The position numbers and the translations under genes are program-made. Of a DNA stretch of 64,000 bases, positions 44,961 through 55,604 are shown in pieces. Below the pieces are notes generated by a model. The model was given only the letters and a program-made list of their open reading frames with translations, searched no databases and was not told where the DNA came from. Positions within the stretch are counted from its first letter, which is position 1. Each line of letters opens with the position of its first letter. The stretch comes from Bacillota bacterium (GTDB lineage Bacteria; Bacillota_I; Bacilli_A; Acholeplasmatales; Acholeplasmataceae), in assembly GCA_018817915.1 (NCBI GenBank), contig JAHISX010000053.1, positions 23,327 through 87,326 on the forward strand, in the 5' to 3' direction.

Positions 44961-45812
44961 TCAATAAATAGGCGTAACTGTAATTGAAGAGCCATCACAT
45001 GGTATATCTAACTTGCAATTCAATTTATTCTCAATGCCTTGACCTAATTCAAATCTAAAGAAATCAATCAAACTGATTTTATTTTCTTTGAGTAAATCGC
45101 TGACTTTGATTTCTGGATTTTTAATATAATCTTGTGTGAGTAAACAGATCTCATTTAAGTGTTGATTAAATTGATTTTCATCCAATGCTCCATGTGCTTT
45201 TTCAAACATAAATTTTTCATAATTTATGGTGTCTTCATCGATGGTTTTTGGATCTATATATAATGGAGAGTTTGCTGTAACTTGCATCGCTAAAGCATTT
45301 GCAATCTGTGAATTATTTTGGTCTAAAATGACAAGTGTAACAACCTTACCACCTTGGTGTACATAGGAACCAAACCCTTGAGTATCTTCTTTAATAACGC
45401 GGTAAAAACGTCTTAACTGAGCGTTTTCTTTAATGATAGATGCCGTTTGTTGTATCTTTTGTCCAACAGTAAGATCATCCATTTTTAATAGAAGTGCATC
45501 TTTAGCATTTGTAACATTTGATTGAATCAAAAGAGGTCCAAGATCTTGGATTAATTGAACGAAATATTCGTTCTTCGAAACGAAATCTGTCTCTGCATTT
45601 ACTTCAAATAAAATGGCTTGATTTTGATTGATGACGACACTACATAAACCCTTGGAAGCAACCCTTGAATTACCTTCAGATTTTTGTGTTGTTGTCTGTA
45701 ATGATTTAAGTGCTAAAGCATAGTCTCCAGATGAAGATTCTAGTGCTTTTTTGCAATCTAGCATACCTGCTCCAGTTTCTTCTCTTAATTTTTTAATTTG
45801 TGACATGTCCAT
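44961..45812 (-). CDS. tsf: Elongation factor Ts
   Basis: The nucleotide exchange factor for EF-Tu. The 283-residue protein has an N-terminal UBA-like domain with the signature ETGAGMLDCKKALE, then VNAETDFVSKNE and YVHQGGKVVTLVIL. The start is the ATG that gives MDMSQIKKLREE, behind AGAGGTG; a GTG frame start would sit in the ribosome site. Unlike in most bacteria it is not next to rpsB. The core and C-terminal parts look somewhat divergent from the common pattern, so it may be either the sole tsf or a second copy. Confidence 0.88.
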   Translation of the reverse strand: MDMSQIKKLREETGAGMLDCKKALESSSGDYALALKSLQTTTQKSEGNSRVASKGLCSVVINQNQAILFEVNAETDFVSKNEYFVQLIQDLGPLLIQSNVTNAKDALLLKMDDLTVGQKIQQTASIIKENAQLRRFYRVIKEDTQGFGSYVHQGGKVVTLVILDQNNSQIANALAMQVTANSPLYIDPKTIDEDTINYEKFMFEKAHGALDENQFNQHLNEICLLTQDYIKNPEIKVSDLLKENKISLIDFFRFELGQGIENKLNCKLDIPCDGSSITVTPIY

Positions 45813-45883
45813 ACTGATCTTCACCTCTATAATTTATTATATCAAATATCAATGATATTATTAAAAAAACGCATTATTTAAAC

Positions 45884-45903
45884 AAAAAAAGGGCTGAGCC
45901 CTT
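45884..45903 (-). terminator. Terminator after the Fic-like gene
   Basis: AAGGGC-TCA-GCCCTT on the reverse strand, overlapping the stop codon and followed by a T run. Confidence 0.8.
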
Positions 45904-46954
45904 AATCGTTAAATAATGAGAGTTGTTCCATACCATATTTCTTATTGCCAGAGACGATACGTTGCCATTTTGAGCTTCTTCCTTTACCTAAAGGACGAAT
46001 CTTATCTTCAAGTTTTAAACGCTTGAGCGTTCGATCTATCGTCGCATCACTCACATTTGGATGTCTTTTTCTTAGATCTTCTTTAGTAAATATTTCTTCA
46101 AGCTTCAAGATACTATTTTCAATATTATTTGATTTGTTTAAATCTTTTTCAAATATATATTCATGTGCCATATCATCAACTTCTTCATATGATTTAAGGA
46201 GTAGATTAACAAGCATTCTCGATAACATATCGGTTTGCGCAAATCCCGAGGACCAGTAGTAGTTTGCTGTAATGATTCCACTTTGCCAACCTTCTTTTTC
46301 CTTTAGGAAATACTTAAAGAAACTCACATATTTAAAAACAGAGAAGTTTTTAGCTAAGAGTGCATAAAGTAAGATCAGAGCTACTAAATCATTATGTTTC
46401 GTTAAAATGTTCATATTTAGAAAGTCGACATAGAAATTAGCAATGAGTTGAGTGAGTTCATATTTTTTAGTTTTTAAATTTCTTTCAAATAATTGCATTA
46501 ATAGGTCTAAATCATCTTTTTTTGATACCTTCTTTAATTTAAGCATGCCATCTTCTTGCTTTTCATAAGTACCAAAAGCAATTGGATCTGCATTCTTTGT
46601 TAAAAGTTTGATCAAATTACCAACTTCATTGACGAGAAGTTCAAAAGATTCTGGTCTTTTATGGAGCTGATTGAGCGCACTCTTTAAATTAGATAACAAA
46701 AATTCATCTTTAGTTCTTGCTGACATTGGTTTTTTAGCAAAAAGCTTAATTCTTGCATCTGTCATGTTTAAATTAAGATAATGAGCAAGTGCAATTAAAT
46801 TGTTTTCCATTGTCTTTCTTTCAAATGCACCTAAATCCCTACTAAATAAATCATCATAAAAGAAAGATTTACCTTTAGATTCATAAAGTGATAACAAAAG
46901 TAATACCACTTCATTAGAAATTTGGATGCGTTCCATATTTGCTAAAGCCTTCAT
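45902..46954 (-). CDS. Fic-fold-like protein lacking the Fic active-site motif
   Basis: A 350-residue all-helical protein. Its C-terminus (about residues 285-335) is a winged helix, RKRHPNVSDATIDRTLKRLKLEDKIRPLGKGRSSKWQRI split over two helices, very like the tail of many Fic proteins. The middle reads like a Fic domain, with LLYALLAKNFSVFKYVSFFKYFL after the place of the active site. The HPFxxGNGR motif itself is absent; the aligned stretch is MNILTKHNDLVA. An AMP-transferase activity is therefore unlikely; a regulatory or DNA-binding role is possible. I chose the ATG giving MKALANMERI. It lies 17 bases after the nucleoside kinase gene's start-distal end, same strand. Confidence 0.5.
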   Translation of the reverse strand: MKALANMERIQISNEVVLLLLSLYESKGKSFFYDDLFSRDLGAFERKTMENNLIALAHYLNLNMTDARIKLFAKKPMSARTKDEFLLSNLKSALNQLHKRPESFELLVNEVGNLIKLLTKNADPIAFGTYEKQEDGMLKLKKVSKKDDLDLLMQLFERNLKTKKYELTQLIANFYVDFLNMNILTKHNDLVALILLYALLAKNFSVFKYVSFFKYFLKEKEGWQSGIITANYYWSSGFAQTDMLSRMLVNLLLKSYEEVDDMAHEYIFEKDLNKSNNIENSILKLEEIFTKEDLRKRHPNVSDATIDRTLKRLKLEDKIRPLGKGRSSKWQRIVSGNKKYGMEQLSLFND

Positions 46955-46971
46955 GTTCAATCAAACCTTTC

Positions 46972-48609
46972 TTAATGGAAGCTACTGCCCCCGATAAATT
47001 CTCTTAACAAGGAGTTACATGGGACGATTTCATCGTCAATGTCATTAAAATATTTTAAGAACTTAAGGATACGATTTGCAGTGATGTAATGTTCATTATC
47101 ACTTGGGATAGCTTGCAGTTGCTTGACTGCATGTTTCTTTAATACTGCAAATTCATAAGTTAATTCCGAATTGAACACAAAATTAGCTTCTTTTTGTGTT
47201 GGATAAATCCATCTAAATTCTCCACGTCTTACTGATGGCCACATATCCATCGTATCTGTAGCTGATGAATTACGATATTTTTGATCTCTTACGATGCGTC
47301 TTAATAATCGGAGTTCAGTAATACTGATTGGATTATGATTATCAATATGAAGCTGTGTTTGCGGTGAGATATAAATATTGAATTTTTGATGTTTAGGAAT
47401 ACTTCTAGTTAGTTTTTCGTTTAAAGCATGGATACCTTCAATAATGATTGGTGTATTTTCTAATAAACGAATGGTTTTCCCTTTTTCTCTTTGTCCAGTT
47501 TGGAAATTGAATTTAGGAAGCGTAACTTCCTGTCCTTGAACAAGTGATAACATGTCATGATTAAATTGTGCAACATCAATTGCATCAACGTGTTCTAAAT
47601 CAGGAGATCCATCATCATTTCTTGGTGCAAAGTCTTTGTTGAAGTAGTAGTCATCAATTGAAATCATGACTGGCATAATGCCGCGACTCATGAGTTCGAT
47701 ACGCAAACGATTTGAAAATGTAGTTTTACCCGATGACGAAGGTCCTGCTATAGCGATCAAGCGAATATTATCCATATTGGTTTGAATTTGAGTTCCTAGG
47801 TCATATAGCATATGTGCATGTTTGGTTTCGCACATGTTAACAAAATCTACTGAAGATGCAAAATCTTTCGCATATTCATTAATTAAAGGAATAGTGTTTC
47901 CATGAATGACTTTACCCCACTTAGCGGCTTCTTTAAGCGCCATACCAAATCTTGGTTCATCAGAAAATGGAGGAATCTCACCATTAAATTCTGCTCTAGG
48001 ATACTGAATGATGAATCCTGGATGATATAAGAATAATTTAAATTCTCTTAAATACCCAGTTGAAGGTAGCATATAACCAAACATGTAATTGGTATAACCT
48101 TTGCATTCATATAAGTTTACATAGTCTTCTTCACGATATTTTAAGATAGCAACTTTGTCTAACATATCCAATTCTGTATAAAGTTTAGTAGCAGCTGCAA
48201 TTGAAACCCGTTTTCTTGTGATTGGCAAGTCTAAATCAATCATCTTTTGAACTTCATCTTTGATGTTTTCAACGACTTGAGCATTGACGACACCATCAAA
48301 ATAGTCAAATATTCCTAAAATTGATCTAGAAATACTATAGTTAAATTTAATTTTTGCTGTTGGGTATAACTTTTGAATCACCATTGCGATGACATAGCGT
48401 AATGTTGATTCGTAAATTCGAATGGCGTCACTGTGATTGTATTTTAAGAAGCTAATCTTAGCATCTTTTGATGGAATATAAGATAATTCTCTTAAACGAC
48501 CATTGACAGTAGCAGCTAAAACATCATTTTCTTTTAATTGAATTGCAAAATCCTTTAAAGCGATTGGTTTTTCATATGTGTAAGTTTTGTTATTAAATTG
48601 AAAATTCAT
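46972..48609 (-). CDS. TGS-domain nucleoside (uridine) kinase
   Basis: A 545-residue protein: an N-terminal TGS domain (KPIALKDFAIQLKENDVLAATVNG), a middle region like the threonyl-tRNA synthetase second domain (HSDAIRIYESTLRYV, YPRAEF), and a C-terminal uridine-kinase/phosphoribulokinase P-loop domain with GPSSSGKTTFSNRL, ISIDDYYF and IIIEGIHALNE. This fusion is a known nucleoside kinase family of Firmicutes. I start at the ATG giving MNFQFNNK behind AGGGAG; the longer frame runs inside parC. It follows parC after 13 bases. Confidence 0.88.
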   Translation of the reverse strand: MNFQFNNKTYTYEKPIALKDFAIQLKENDVLAATVNGRLRELSYIPSKDAKISFLKYNHSDAIRIYESTLRYVIAMVIQKLYPTAKIKFNYSISRSILGIFDYFDGVVNAQVVENIKDEVQKMIDLDLPITRKRVSIAAATKLYTELDMLDKVAILKYREEDYVNLYECKGYTNYMFGYMLPSTGYLREFKLFLYHPGFIIQYPRAEFNGEIPPFSDEPRFGMALKEAAKWGKVIHGNTIPLINEYAKDFASSVDFVNMCETKHAHMLYDLGTQIQTNMDNIRLIAIAGPSSSGKTTFSNRLRIELMSRGIMPVMISIDDYYFNKDFAPRNDDGSPDLEHVDAIDVAQFNHDMLSLVQGQEVTLPKFNFQTGQREKGKTIRLLENTPIIIEGIHALNEKLTRSIPKHQKFNIYISPQTQLHIDNHNPISITELRLLRRIVRDQKYRNSSATDTMDMWPSVRRGEFRWIYPTQKEANFVFNSELTYEFAVLKKHAVKQLQAIPSDNEHYITANRILKFLKYFNDIDDEIVPCNSLLREFIGGSSFH

Positions 48610-48622
48610 AATTATTTCTCCC

Positions 48623-51220
48623 TTATTCTTCATCTTCGTCATCAAATAAATCAAAGCGATTGAGATGAATCTTTTTATTGTCTTTAACGATAATTTCTTC
48701 TTTGAGGATATCGACTGCTTCAACAATTTTTACTGTCTTTTTTTTCACTCGGTCAGTTACTTTTTCGTCTAATACTTCCTCTTTAGCATCAAATATCTCA
48801 ATGCTATAACCCCTGCCAAGGCTTTCTTCATCAAACATTTTCTTACCAAACTTATTACCTGTGTATTTTAAATCAGAAACAACTGCCTTCATCGAACCTT
48901 TTTCGGTCACGATAAGTACAGGAACATCTTCTTTAAGCTGTTGTCTAGAAACTCTTGCTGCTGATACGGCAAGATGTGGATTTGCTTTTTGATGTTCAAT
49001 GACCAAAATACCACGTCTATTTCTATTGTAGATTGGCAATTCTTCAACAACATCTTTAATGACATGACCTCTAGAGGTGAGCATAATAAACTCATCGCTT
49101 GGATTCACGTAGAGTGCCGATACCAAGTTGTCATCTTCAGATAAAGACATACACTTAACACCGCCTGCTTGCAATCCATACATTGGAAGTTCAACAGATC
49201 TAAATCTTAAGGCATAACCCTTTTCAGAGATTGAAAGAATATTGATGCGCTCATTTAGATCGACATAGACCAATTCATCATGATTATCTAAACGCATCGC
49301 TTTCATTGGTTTATTATATCTCGTGACTTCAAAATCACTTAATTTGGCTTGTTTCATCATCCCTTGTGCAGTTGCTAAAAGTACTGACTGTCCAGAACTA
49401 AAGTTTGAGACAGATAAGACTTTAAAGATTCTTTCATTTTTATCAATTGGAACGATGTTATTAATATAGATACCTAAATCTTTCCATTTTTGCTCATCAA
49501 GTTTATATACTGGAAGGAAGATGTAGTTACCAAGATTTGTAAACAGTAGCAATGTATCTAATGTATTAAGTTCTTGTTCAAAGATGAGTGCATCATCAGC
49601 TTTTAAACCTACGGATAAAGATGCTTGATAGCTTCTCGTGCTTGCACGTTTAATATAGCCTTCTTTAGTAATACCAATCATCACTTTTTCTTCACTGATA
49701 AGTTCTTTGTGATCAATCTTAATATTCTCGATTTCAGCTTCAATCTCAGATTTTCTTTCATCACCAAGTAAATCAGAAATCTCAATTAATTCCTTCTTGA
49801 TGACTCGTCTTAAGGCATTTTCACTAGATAAGATGTGTTCAAGTTCTTTAATACGCACATCAAGACCTTCATTTTCTTGTTGAAGAGCAAGAATATCTGT
49901 ATTGGATAAACGATAGAGTTGTAAGGTTACGATCGCTTCAGCCTGAAGTTCGGAGAATCCGAAAGTCTCCATGATGTTTTCTTTAGCTCCCTGTTTATTT
50001 TGGGAAGCACGAATGATCTTAATGATTTCATCAACAACTGAAACCATCTTAATCAAACCATCAACAATATGCTGTCTCTTACTTGCTTTAGATAATTCAA
50101 AGTTTGAACGGTTAGTAATAACATCTTTTTGATGATCAACATAAGCTTTTATGATAGGAATAACACCGACTAAAACTGGACGATGATTAAGTATTGCTAC
50201 CATATTATAGTTGTATGCGACTTGAAGATCTGTTGATTTATAAAGATAATTCAATATGAATTGTGCATCTGCGCCTTTTTTCAAATCAATCGCAATACGC
50301 AAACCATCTTTATCAGATTCATCTCTAATTTCTAAGATGTCATCGATTTTTTTATCAATCCTTAACATATCAATTGATTTGACTAAATCGGCTTTGTTAA
50401 CCTCAAAAGGTATTTCAAAGATGATGATTTTATCTTGACTCTTTGAGACTTCTTCAACATAAGTCTTCGCCCGGATAACAATTTTACCAGCACCTGTTTC
50501 AAGTGCAGATAAAATACCTGCATGACCTTGAACAATACCACCGGTAGGGAAATCTGGCCCCTTAATAATTTCTGATATTTCTTGAAAAGTTATATTTTCG
50601 TTATCAATATATGCGATGGTTGCTGAAACAACCTCTTTTAAATTGTGAGGAGGAATTTTAGTTGCATAACCAGCACTAATACCAGTTGCACCATTAACAA
50701 GAAGATTAGGAAATTTAGCTGGAAGAACAACTGGTTCCAATTCTTCATCATCAAAATTGGGAACAAATGGAACAGTTCTTTTATCGATATCACCTAGTAA
50801 GGCTTCTGATGCACGTGACAAACGTGCTTCAGTATAACGCATCGCTGCTGCGGAATCTCCATCAATTGAACCATTATTTCCATGCATATCAATTAAAGGA
50901 ACACGCATCTTAAAGTCTTGACTTAAGCGCACCATGGCTTCATAAATGGAAGAATCTCCATGAGGATGGTACTTACCCATAACTTCTCCAGCAATTCTTG
51001 CTGACTTCTTATAGGGTTTGTTGTGTAGCATACCTAATTGTTGCATCGCGTATAAGATACGTCTTTGTACGGGCTTTAACCCATCTCTAGCATCAGGTAA
51101 TGCACGATCTTGAATAATATATTTAGCATATCTTGCAAAACGTTCGGATACTATATCTTCTAAGGATGATTCGATGACATTTTCGATAAATTTATCGAGG
51201 TCTTTGCTGACAGACATCAT
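48623..51220 (-). CDS. parC: DNA topoisomerase IV subunit A
   Basis: An 865-residue type IIA topoisomerase subunit that decatenates chromosomes. The active-site Tyr is in [25 protein letters not shown] and [14 protein letters not shown] mark the winged-helix part; six-blade beta repeats form the C-terminal domain (for example [18 protein letters not shown]), which ends in an acidic tail. The ParC rather than GyrA call rests on the parE-parC order opposite plsY, a Firmicutes arrangement. Two adjacent ATG codons (51220 and 51217) overlap the parE stop. Confidence 0.92.
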   Translation of the reverse strand: MMSVSKDLDKFIENVIESSLEDIVSERFARYAKYIIQDRALPDARDGLKPVQRRILYAMQQLGMLHNKPYKKSARIAGEVMGKYHPHGDSSIYEAMVRLSQDFKMRVPLIDMHGNNGSIDGDSAAAMRYTEARLSRASEALLGDIDKRTVPFVPNFDDEELEPVVLPAKFPNLLVNGATGISAGYATKIPPHNLKEVVSATIAYIDNENITFQEISEIIKGPDFPTGGIVQGHAGILSALETGAGKIVIRAKTYVEEVSKSQDKIIIFEIPFEVNKADLVKSIDMLRIDKKIDDILEIRDESDKDGLRIAIDLKKGADAQFILNYLYKSTDLQVAYNYNMVAILNHRPVLVGVIPIIKAYVDHQKDVITNRSNFELSKASKRQHIVDGLIKMVSVVDEIIKIIRASQNKQGAKENIMETFGFSELQAEAIVTLQLYRLSNTDILALQQENEGLDVRIKELEHILSSENALRRVIKKELIEISDLLGDERKSEIEAEIENIKIDHKELISEEKVMIGITKEGYIKRASTRSYQASLSVGLKADDALIFEQELNTLDTLLLFTNLGNYIFLPVYKLDEQKWKDLGIYINNIVPIDKNERIFKVLSVSNFSSGQSVLLATAQGMMKQAKLSDFEVTRYNKPMKAMRLDNHDELVYVDLNERINILSISEKGYALRFRSVELPMYGLQAGGVKCMSLSEDDNLVSALYVNPSDEFIMLTSRGHVIKDVVEELPIYNRNRRGILVIEHQKANPHLAVSAARVSRQQLKEDVPVLIVTEKGSMKAVVSDLKYTGNKFGKKMFDEESLGRGYSIEIFDAKEEVLDEKVTDRVKKKTVKIVEAVDILKEEIIVKDNKKIHLNRFDLFDDEDEE

Positions 51221-53178
51221 TCCACCCCCTGAGTTAAATCAAAATCATCACTGATTTCAAAATCAACATTATCTTCAATCCATGCTCTTCTAGGCGCAAC
51301 ATCATCACCCATCAAAATCGAGATTCGCTTATCTGAAGCACTGATATCATCAATATTAACTTGAATCAGTGATCTTGTTTCAGGATTCATTGTTGTATCC
51401 CATAATTGAATAGCATTCATTTCACCTAACCCTTTATATCTTTGAAGGTTATATGGTGAATCATCTATTTTCGCTTTTAATTCTTCATCTGTCCATGCAT
51501 AGAAGATCTCTTCTTTTTTACCTCTTTTTTTAGTAAGCTTGTAAAGAGGCGGTTGAGCAAGATATAACCTACCATCTTCAATCAAAGGACGCATGTATCT
51601 AAAGAAGAATGTGAGCAATAAAATCTGAATATGTGCACCATCAGTATCAGCATCTGTCATGATAATAACTTTCTTATAGTTACACTTTTTAAGATCGAAA
51701 TCAATACCAAAATCAGCACCTATTGTATAGATAACTGTACTAATTTCTTCATTTCTTAAAATGGATTCAATTGAAGTTCTTTCTGTATTAATGACTTTAC
51801 CGCGAAGTGGTAGAATTGCTTGGAAACGTCTATTTCGACCTTGTTTAGCAGAACCACCCGCAGAATCACCTTCAACTAAAAATAATTCATTTAGATTCTT
51901 ATCTTTACCTTGAGCTGGCGTTAATTTACCACTCAAAGACATTTCTTTCTTTTGTTTTGACTTGCCATTTCTTGCTTCATCTCTTGCTTTTCTTGCGGCT
52001 TCTCTAGCCTTTTGAGCAGAAAGAGAACGATTGATAATCGTACTTGCTATGGCTTTATTTTCTTCCATATAAGTTGTTATGTTTTCATAAACAACTGAGT
52101 CTGTTGCGTTTCTTGCTTCCGGTGTACCAAGTTTACCTTTTGTTTGGCCTTCAAATTCAAGAACTTCTTCAGGTATTCTTAAGGAGATAACAGCAGTAAG
52201 ACCTTCTCTGATATCTGAGCCGTCTAAGTTACTATCTTTATCTTTTAATATATTATATTTTCTTGCATAATCATTGAGGGCTCTCGTTAAAGCAGATTTA
52301 AATCCAATTTCATGTGTCCCACCATCTTTGGTGCGTACATTGTTGACAAAGGATAGAATGTTCTCTTGATAGCTTGTTGTAAACTGGAAAGCAATATCAA
52401 TTTCTATTTTCTTTTTCTTCTTTTCTGCTAAAACATATTCAGATACGATTAAGTACGTATCATGAAGGCCAGTTTTATCTTTATCTAAGAATTCAATATA
52501 AGCTTTAATACCGTCATCGTACTTAAATGACTCCTTTTGAGATTTACGCTGATCATTCAAATTAATCTTCAATCCTTTAATTAAAAAGGCAGCTTCTCTC
52601 AAACGTTCTTTAATCATGTCATATTGAAATAATGTTGTTGAAAATATTTTAGGATCTGGCTTAAACCAGACTGTTGTTCCAGTTTTTTTGGATTCACCGA
52701 TACGTTCAAGTGGTCCAATTTTGGATCCACCATCTGAAAATCTTTGACGCCATATCATACCATCACGATAGATAGTTACTTCTAGAAATTGACTTAAAGC
52801 ATTTACAACTGATGATCCTACACCATGAAGACCACCGGATACTTTGTATCCGTCAGTATCAGAAAACTTACCACCAGCATGTAAAACAGTAAAAATGATC
52901 TCCGTTGTCGGACGTCCTGAAGCATGCATTTTATAAGGCATACCACGACCGCTATCAGAAACCTCAATGCTGTTATCAGCTTTAATTGTAAGAGAAATCT
53001 CATTACCATATCCGGATAATGATTCATCAATTGCATTATCTACAATTTCCCAGACAAGGTGATGGAGTCCCTTTGCATCTGTCGATCCGATGTACATCCC
53101 AGGTCTTTTTCTTACCGCTTCAAGGCCTTCAAGAATTTGAATCGACTTTTCATCATAAATTTTGTTTGTTTTATTCAC
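51217..53178 (-). CDS. parE: DNA topoisomerase IV subunit B
   Basis: A 653-residue GHKL ATPase subunit. The ATP site contains [20 protein letters not shown] and [15 protein letters not shown]; the TOPRIM domain holds [33 protein letters not shown] and the metal-binding [35 protein letters not shown] is near the C-terminus. It is coupled to parC by overlap and diverges from plsY. Confidence 0.94.
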   Translation of the reverse strand: MNKTNKIYDEKSIQILEGLEAVRKRPGMYIGSTDAKGLHHLVWEIVDNAIDESLSGYGNEISLTIKADNSIEVSDSGRGMPYKMHASGRPTTEIIFTVLHAGGKFSDTDGYKVSGGLHGVGSSVVNALSQFLEVTIYRDGMIWRQRFSDGGSKIGPLERIGESKKTGTTVWFKPDPKIFSTTLFQYDMIKERLREAAFLIKGLKINLNDQRKSQKESFKYDDGIKAYIEFLDKDKTGLHDTYLIVSEYVLAEKKKKKIEIDIAFQFTTSYQENILSFVNNVRTKDGGTHEIGFKSALTRALNDYARKYNILKDKDSNLDGSDIREGLTAVISLRIPEEVLEFEGQTKGKLGTPEARNATDSVVYENITTYMEENKAIASTIINRSLSAQKAREAARKARDEARNGKSKQKKEMSLSGKLTPAQGKDKNLNELFLVEGDSAGGSAKQGRNRRFQAILPLRGKVINTERTSIESILRNEEISTVIYTIGADFGIDFDLKKCNYKKVIIMTDADTDGAHIQILLLTFFFRYMRPLIEDGRLYLAQPPLYKLTKKRGKKEEIFYAWTDEELKAKIDDSPYNLQRYKGLGEMNAIQLWDTTMNPETRSLIQVNIDDISASDKRISILMGDDVAPRRAWIEDNVDFEISDDFDLTQGVE

Positions 53179-53261
53179 GTGATCACCAACTTATTTTTAT
53201 GAGACTATTATACCAAAAAATATGGTCAAATACAATGTATGATTATGTTTTATTTAATCAT

Positions 53262-53289
53262 TTGACATTGTGGTTTTGCATGATATAAT
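53262..53289 (+). promoter_or_regulatory. Promoter of plsY
   Basis: TTGACA (53262-53267) and TATAAT (53284-53289) with 16-base spacing. Confidence 0.8.
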
Positions 53290-53311
53290 ATGTAAGTAAT
53301 GGGGTGATTAT

Positions 53312-53995
53312 ATGACATATGTTTGGATATCTTTATTTATGATATTATCATATTTTCTCGGTTCAATTCCTAGTGGTTTGATTATCGGAAAAGTATTTAA
53401 AAATATTGACATAAGAGAACATGGTTCAAAAAATACAGGTGCAACCAATGCAACAAGAGTTTTAGGTTTTAAATATGGAATCTTTGCATTCATTTTTGAT
53501 GGACTTAAAGGTGCTTTGGTGATATTGATTGTTTACTTGATTGGCCATTTTACTGGTGATAGTAGTCTTTATTTAGTCAGTCAGTATGATATCAATATTT
53601 CTAGTGTTTACGGTATGGCAGCAGTCATAGGACATGTTTTCCCAATTTATATCAATTTTAAGGGTGGAAAAGCAGTTGCTACATCCGCTGGTATGATCTT
53701 TGCAATTGAACCTTGGTTAGCATTAGTCATTATTCTTGTTTTCTTACTCATCTTCATATTGACTAAATATGTTTCTGTAGCATCAACAACAGCGGCATCA
53801 TTTACATTAATTTATTTCTTCATCCGAATCTTTTTACAAGATAGTTTATATAATCAACCAACACGAATCATGGATTTTATCATTGTATCATGTCTAGCGA
53901 CTCTCATCTTTATCAGACATAAATTGAATTATAGGAGATTAAGAGCTGGAACTGAATTGAAATTTTATCCCAAAAGGAAAAATAAGTCAATCTAA
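53312..53995 (+). CDS. plsY: Acyl-phosphate:glycerol-3-phosphate acyltransferase
   Basis: Transfers an acyl group from acyl-phosphate to glycerol 3-phosphate, the first step of phospholipid synthesis. The 227-residue membrane protein has five or more hydrophobic segments and the conserved motifs GSIPSGLIIGK, REHGSKNTGATNATRVLG and GHVFPIYINFKGGKAVATSAG. GGGGTG precedes the ATG. It has its own promoter and terminator and is divergent from parE. Confidence 0.93.
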   Translation: MTYVWISLFMILSYFLGSIPSGLIIGKVFKNIDIREHGSKNTGATNATRVLGFKYGIFAFIFDGLKGALVILIVYLIGHFTGDSSLYLVSQYDINISSVYGMAAVIGHVFPIYINFKGGKAVATSAGMIFAIEPWLALVIILVFLLIFILTKYVSVASTTAASFTLIYFFIRIFLQDSLYNQPTRIMDFIIVSCLATLIFIRHKLNYRRLRAGTELKFYPKRKNKSI

Positions 53996-54010
53996 AATCA
54001 ACTAATAAAT

Positions 54011-54038
54011 GGACACTTTAATTGGTGTCTTTTTTTTA
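54011..54038 (+). terminator. Intrinsic terminator of plsY
   Basis: GGACAC-TTTAATTG-GTGTCT hairpin followed by a T run. Confidence 0.78.
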
Positions 54039-54044
54039 CTGCTA

Positions 54045-54086
54045 CAAAAAAACACCATCATACTTGATATACTAGTATGAAAGTGT
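54045..54086 (-). terminator. Terminator of the S41 lipoprotein gene
   Basis: On the reverse strand ACACTTTCATACT pairs with AGTATGATGGTGT (one mismatch), followed by seven T residues. Confidence 0.75.
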
Positions 54087-54107
54087 CTATTAAATTGTTA
54101 ATAAAAA

Positions 54108-55604
54108 TCAATCTTCTGTAATTAAATTGAGAGTAAAGACTAAAACTGTATCGACATTATTTAAGCAATCTTCAATGGTAGGAATGACTTCATAATCTGG
54201 CATAATGCCTCTACCAAACACTAAATCACTTGTTACAACAGTCCAAATCGTTTGTGAGGTATATAACATGATGCCTGTATGATCTAATTCAATTTGTGTT
54301 GAGTTATCTGAACATGTGTATGAACCACCAGATTCTTCTCCAATAAATGTTGCTATATTCTGAGATTTCACTAAAGCTGAAAAATGACCACTGGTTGAAA
54401 AACTCATACCATTGATGAGTACATATAAATTCCTATTAAAATGTGGTTCCTTCAAAGGAATATTTGATTTTAAACCTGGGTAATAATTTAAGCTTTCAGG
54501 AACGAAATAGGGTTGGGAATATGAAGCAATATATGAGAATAGATCACTTGATACAGTTGGATCTCCTCCGCCATTATTTCGAATATCAATGATAACATTT
54601 TGGATATCTAAATTATCTACATTGGTAAAAAATTCAAGAAAGAAGTTTGCAAAGCTTGATCTTGTATAAATGCCAAATGGTTGAAAAGTTTCAATTTTTA
54701 AAATCGCATATTCATCCATATATTCTGCATGAAATGGAATATTGTCTTGTAAATTATTATTTCCAAAAAGGATTTCACTGGTTAATCCGTCCATTTGTTT
54801 TGACAGAATAGTTGATGTATTAGGTTCAATGTACTCAACGATAAACGTCTCATCGCTTGTCACGTATTGAAAGAAAAGTTCATTAAACATCATATCAATA
54901 ATTCCATATTTGAATGTGATATTTTGACCATCAGATGATGTTGAATTGAGCAATATTTCCAGTATATTTTCCACTGTATAACCATTAATACTTACAATTT
55001 TGGATCCTATAGTTATATCGTAGGATTCGTTATTGCCGACAATGTATAATTCTTGATCAAATAATCTAACAAATAGTGGGAATATAGGGTTGTTCTCAAT
55101 GATGTCAGCATACAAAGTCTCACTAGGGAATATTGCAGTATGGCCACATCTGTACGCTGAAATAATAGGTGCTAAAACACGAATTAATTCGATTTGAGTC
55201 ATCCCAGCATGCAATAGTGCTTTTTGTTCTCTAATGACGCGACTTATTTCATCTTGATTGGAAAACAACTTTGGGTTATTGTCTTCTAAACTTGAAACAA
55301 GTTGATAAAAATCATGTGTTACCATTTGTAGCGTGTATGTTATATCATTTTCACTTTCTTGATTCCATACACAAATTCCATCGACAAGAATTTCACTCTA
55401 TGAGCACTCAGGTGGTAAAGTCACACAAATTCCATTTTCAAGTGTTTGATCAATATCACAAACAACAGGTGTGATTTCGCAATTACCATCAATTAGTGTC
55501 TCGTTATCTTCGCATAGGATGGTTATAGTTTCTTCAGGTGTACAACTATAGATAAAAAAAGCTGCAAGTATAATCAGTATAATTAGTTTAAATTTATTCA
55601 TCAT
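54108..55604 (-). pseudogene. S41-family protease-like lipoprotein interrupted by an in-frame TAG
   Basis: One frame of 499 codons is broken by a single TAG (55398-55400). The 5' part encodes a lipoprotein signal peptide (lipobox FIYSC) and Cys-rich 12-residue repeats of the form CxxxETLxDGxC. The stop falls at position 3 of a third repeat (C-S-stop-SEILVDGIC), so the frame clearly continues. The 3' part is an S41 (Tsp/CtpA-like) domain: NVIIDIRNNGGGDPT and the Ser in NGMSFSTSGHF, then GEESGG. No ribosome site precedes the ATG at 55325. It overlaps the BlaI-fusion gene by four bases. It is a recent nonsense mutation, readthrough or a sequencing error. Confidence 0.75.

Noticed and set aside
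48610..48726. Longer start for the nucleoside kinase
   Set aside because: The extra 39 codons run inside parC; a good ribosome site precedes the ATG that begins the TGS domain.
55108..55325. A separate S41 gene starting at ATG 55325
   Set aside because: There is no ribosome site, and the same frame continues upstream through the TAG into matching repeats and a lipoprotein signal.
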